64,000 nt of DNA from Marispirochaeta sp. (lineage in GTDB: Bacteria; Spirochaetota; Spirochaetia; JC444; Marispirochaetaceae), in the NCBI RefSeq assembly GCF_963668165.1, contig NZ_OY764211.1, positions 682,001-746,000 of the forward strand, in the 5' to 3' direction. The translations under genes were made by a program, and so were the position numbers. The notes beneath the pieces were generated by a model, which saw nothing but the letters and a program-made list of their open reading frames with translations, had not been told where the DNA came from and searched no databases. Position 1 is the stretch's first letter. Every line of letters begins with the position of its first letter. Below are positions 61,514 through 64,000 of the stretch, piece by piece.

Positions 61514-62539
61514 ATGAATTCAAACAAGACTGTCTCATGGGGAATTATCGGTGCAGGGGATGTCTGTGAAAAAAAGAGCGGCCCCGGCTTTTATAAAGCG
61601 CCAAACTCCCGCCTCGCGGCTATTACAAAGAGAAGCGAAGAAGGGGCCGCGGATTTCGCTCGCAGGCACAATGTTCCTAAATGGTATACGGATCCTCAGC
61701 GGCTGATTGATGACCCCGAAGTAGACGCTGTATACGTCGCTACACCTCCCTACTTACACCGTACATATGCCGAAGCATCCATGCTGGCCGGAAAACCCGT
61801 TCTGGTAGAAAAGCCTATGGCCACCAGCATTGCGGATTGCGATGCCATGCTCAACTGTTCCATAAAAACCGGGATTCCCCTGTGGGTTGCCTATTACCGT
61901 CGGGGCCTGGAAAAGTTCATCGCAATAAAAGAAGCCCTCAGTATCGGAGTTATAGGCGAGCCACGCAGTGTGCTTATTGAGTTCAGCCAGGATTGTTCAC
62001 GCTACAAGTCACACGAAGGCGAAGGATTGTGGCGGGTTGATCCCCTGAGCTCAGGTGCCGGTATCGTTGCCGATATAGGTAGCCATATGCTTGACCTTTT
62101 AGACTGGTTTCTCGGAACTGTTTCTCCGGCTTCTTCCCTGGCAACTAACCGGGGCGGCAATTATAAAGCAGAAGATATTGTCGCTGCAACAATTATTGTA
62201 CACAGCAGAGAAAATCCTGATTCCTATGTAAGCGGATCGGCTCTATGGGATTTCTCCGGACGGACAGAAAGAGACAGAACTGTTATCAGGGGCAGCGAAG
62301 GGACTCTGGAATATTCAACCTTTGATGACAAACCGGTCCTTCTACAGAAAGATGGATCTGTATCAGAAATGGATCAAAAAGCTTTTCCTGACCATGTTCA
62401 CCAGGCTATCATTGAAATGATAAACAATGAAATCCGCGGCGGTGTCTCTGCTCCCTGCGACGCGATAAGCGCGGCTCGCACAAACCGGGTTCTCGAAGCC
62501 CTTGTTTCTCCCTACTATTCCCGGAAGCAGATGGACTGA
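61514..62539 (+). CDS. Gfo/Idh/MocA-family oxidoreductase
   Basis: A 341-residue NAD(P)-dependent oxidoreductase acting on sugars or cyclitols. Rossmann start SWGIIGAGDVCEKKSG, the catalytic-Lys motif LVEKPMATS near residue 97, and GSHMLDLLDWFLG near 185. The same operon places it with the two dehydrogenases, so a sugar or sugar-acid substrate is likely but unproven. ATG 61514 follows AAAGGAAAG. The IS element starts 27 bases after its stop. Confidence 0.9.
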   Translation: MNSNKTVSWGIIGAGDVCEKKSGPGFYKAPNSRLAAITKRSEEGAADFARRHNVPKWYTDPQRLIDDPEVDAVYVATPPYLHRTYAEASMLAGKPVLVEKPMATSIADCDAMLNCSIKTGIPLWVAYYRRGLEKFIAIKEALSIGVIGEPRSVLIEFSQDCSRYKSHEGEGLWRVDPLSSGAGIVADIGSHMLDLLDWFLGTVSPASSLATNRGGNYKAEDIVAATIIVHSRENPDSYVSGSALWDFSGRTERDRTVIRGSEGTLEYSTFDDKPVLLQKDGSVSEMDQKAFPDHVHQAIIEMINNEIRGGVSAPCDAISAARTNRVLEALVSPYYSRKQMD

Positions 62540-62566
62540 TTGACGATATTAGTGTAAGCGGTAACT

Positions 62567-63801
62567 AGTGTCCCAAACCGTGGGGATGATTTGAAGCAAA
62601 CTCCTTGTATCGCTGGTATTTACCAGTAGATCCGCGAAAAAAAGGAGTTGCAAGCATGTTTCGTCCCTCATTTTGTCCCAACAGGGACTGTCAGAATCAC
62701 CCTTCCGACCAATCTGTCACCGGTTGGTATGTAAAAAACGGCAGCTACCAATCCCGCCTCTTTGGAAAAATCCAGCGTTTCCACTGCAAACACTGCGGTG
62801 CAGGCTTCTCTTCCCAAACCTTCAGCATCGATTTTTTTGCAAAGAGAAAACTTCCCTACCGAACAATCTTCTCCCATCTCTTTACCTCCTCCGGAATCCG
62901 GGATACCGCGCGCATTCTGAAGGTCTCGCCGACAACAATCACCAACCGCATCAGCAGGCTTGCACGGCAGGCAATCGCCATCCACGCCTCCTTGTCTGCA
63001 GAACTCCATTTAACCGAAGATCTGGCAGCCGACGGATTTGAAAGCTTTGTTCTGTCCCAGTACTTTCCCAATAATATAAACCTTCTGGTTGGAAAGGAAT
63101 CCCAGTTCTGGTTCTCCTTGGACTATGCCCATTTGCGGAGAAAGGGGCGCATGACCGAGTATCAGAAAAAACGAAACATACAAATGCAGGCCAGGTTCAA
63201 CCTGCATCGGAGAAGTATTTATCGATCATTCCAGGAGTTAGTGCGTGTATGTCTCGATTTGCAGGAGCAAAGTGCCTGTTCCAGTGTTCAGCTCTTTACT
63301 GATGAGCATCTGCAGTATGCTAAAGTGTATCGTGATCTTACTGCCGAAGACCAAAAGCGCATACACCACCGGCGAATCAGCTCAAAATTACCCCGGACAC
63401 TGCGGAATGATCTATTCAGTGTCAATTATCTTGACCGGGAAATACGAAAGGACAGTGCAGATCATACCCGGGAGACAGTCCGGTTTGCCCGCAATGCGTC
63501 CAACTGCATGGAGCGGCTTGCCATCTACCGCTTGTACCACAACTACTGCAAACCTTATCGGATAGCGAAGCAGGGAGACAACACCATAACCCACGCAGAA
63601 CGAGCGGGGATTCTTGCACAGCGGATCAAAAGTGAGATGAAAACACTGTTCACCCGGCGGCGGTTCTTCAGCAGAATGTGTCGGATGTCTTCCAGCGACA
63701 GAATGATATGGCTGCGCAGCATTGTGACTCCCATGAAGATTACGGCAGAGTATCTTCCGGCCTATGCGTATTCGTAAAATATCCCCACGGTTCGGGACAC
63801 T
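62567..63801 (+). mobile_element. Insertion sequence with 26-bp inverted ends (IS1595/IS1-like)
   Basis: A 1235-bp element. The ends AGTGTCCC-AACCGTGGGGAT (with one differing base between the blocks) face each other and continue for about five more bases. It is flanked by AACT at 62563-62566 and 63802-63805, a 4-bp target duplication, and encodes one intact transposase. It lies between the oxidoreductase and the next gene, disrupting neither. Family assignment rests on the zinc-ribbon transposase. Confidence 0.85.
62656..63777 (+). CDS. tnp: Transposase with N-terminal zinc ribbon
   Basis: A 373-residue transposase. The N-terminal zinc ribbon has Cys7, Cys12, Cys44 and Cys47 (FCPNRDC and HCKHCG), followed by a helix-turn-helix (ARILKVSPTTITNRISRL). 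Candidate acidic catalytic residues are Asp in LAADGFESF, Asp in LFTDEHLQY and Glu in THAERAG. IS1 and IS1595 transposases share the ribbon; the exact family is not certain. The frame is open and the protein looks active. ATG 62656 follows AAAGGAGTTG. Confidence 0.85.
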   Translation: MFRPSFCPNRDCQNHPSDQSVTGWYVKNGSYQSRLFGKIQRFHCKHCGAGFSSQTFSIDFFAKRKLPYRTIFSHLFTSSGIRDTARILKVSPTTITNRISRLARQAIAIHASLSAELHLTEDLAADGFESFVLSQYFPNNINLLVGKESQFWFSLDYAHLRRKGRMTEYQKKRNIQMQARFNLHRRSIYRSFQELVRVCLDLQEQSACSSVQLFTDEHLQYAKVYRDLTAEDQKRIHHRRISSKLPRTLRNDLFSVNYLDREIRKDSADHTRETVRFARNASNCMERLAIYRLYHNYCKPYRIAKQGDNTITHAERAGILAQRIKSEMKTLFTRRRFFSRMCRMSSSDRMIWLRSIVTPMKITAEYLPAYAYS

Positions 63802-63924
63802 AACTAAGCGGTATGATGCAACCGGCAGGCAGGGCTGTTTTTATACAAAAAAACTTTCACATCCTTGTATTCCCATCTTTATGCCACTATCTTTACTATT
63901 AATACGGCGTAAGGAGGGTGACCA

Positions 63925-64000
63925 ATGCGTCTTTCCAGGCTCCTTATTATCGCTGTTTTGTTTTTGTCCTGTCTGATTGGATGGTCAGATACCATGGCCA
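63925..64000 (+). CDS. Secreted protein, partial (runs off the right edge)
   Basis: Only 25 codons are visible. ATG 63925 has AAGGAGG upstream and the sequence is a signal peptide (RLSRLLIIAVLFLSCLIGWS), perhaps cleaved near Trp-Ser or at the lipobox-like Ser-Cys. It starts 123 bases after the insertion sequence. Function cannot be judged. Confidence 0.7.
   Translation, partial: MRLSRLLIIAVLFLSCLIGWSDTMA

Overview
The window reads as a chromosomal segment of a free-living, probably anaerobic or facultative spirochaete (Spirochaetales, near Spirochaeta/Sediminispirochaeta/Marispirochaeta). This placement is an inference from gene content and cannot be proved from the window alone. The supporting content is a RarA-methyltransferase fusion, Ktr potassium uptake with a KdpDE-like two-component system, an indolepyruvate oxidoreductase/aryl-CoA ligase operon, TRAP transport, and short signal peptides ending in Asn-Ala or Ala-Asn. 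GC is moderate except in one visibly AT-rich patch (about 35.5-37.3 kb).

Layout. 1-4.4 kb: a lipoprotein cut by the window edge, hypothetical genes, exonuclease VII (xseA-xseB) and a DUF192 lipoprotein. 4.5-8.0 kb: a LarA-type nickel-pincer racemase and RarA fused to a methyltransferase. 8.06-8.58 kb: five tRNA genes (His, Arg, Lys, Leu, Gly) with a strong internal promoter and a terminator. 8.7-14.3 kb: a protein quality-control block, tig-clpP-clpX-lon. 14.4-23.6 kb: housekeeping genes (M24 peptidase, NrnA-like DHH phosphoesterase, leuCD, glycerol-1-phosphate dehydrogenase, MFS, peroxiredoxin, aminotransferase). 23.7-29.0 kb: a tightly coupled operon iorA-iorB-paaK-paaK-ACT for oxidising aryl-pyruvates to aryl-acetyl-CoA or aryl-acetate. 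29.1-33.3 kb: a sigma-like gene behind a near-consensus sigma-54 promoter, then rdgB, a methyltransferase and pepF.

33.34-41.42 kb is the most unusual part. It is an 8-kb integrated element in the 3' half of tRNA-Leu(GAG). It carries a tyrosine integrase, a ribbon-helix-helix regulator, an AlpA-type excisionase, a winged-helix replication-type protein, a zinc-ribbon protein, and a structural module reduced to a P22-type coat protein, a scaffold-like protein and two small proteins. A KAP-family ATPase and a zinc-ribbon membrane protein form AT-rich cargo in the middle. Terminase, portal, tail and lysis genes are absent, so the element resembles a phage satellite that encodes its own coat rather than a full prophage. 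The two att copies are both tRNA-like 3' halves that differ by compensated base-pair changes.

41.8-55.0 kb: a membrane-anchored hypothetical gene, a decayed cation/proton antiporter, RNase R, a divergent diguanylate cyclase/hybrid kinase pair, and a potassium-uptake locus on the minus strand (split KdpD-like kinase, KdpE-like regulator, KtrB, a second regulator with a degenerate receiver, a second KtrB, KtrA). 55.1-62.5 kb: a sugar-acid-type catabolic cluster (L-idonate-dehydrogenase-like and AllD-like oxidoreductases, TRAP dctQMP, a LacI regulator, a Gfo/Idh/MocA oxidoreductase) with two LacI-type operators in the divergent promoter region. 62.57-63.80 kb: an intact insertion sequence with 26-bp inverted ends and a 4-bp target duplication. 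A secreted-protein gene starts at 63925 and runs off the right edge.
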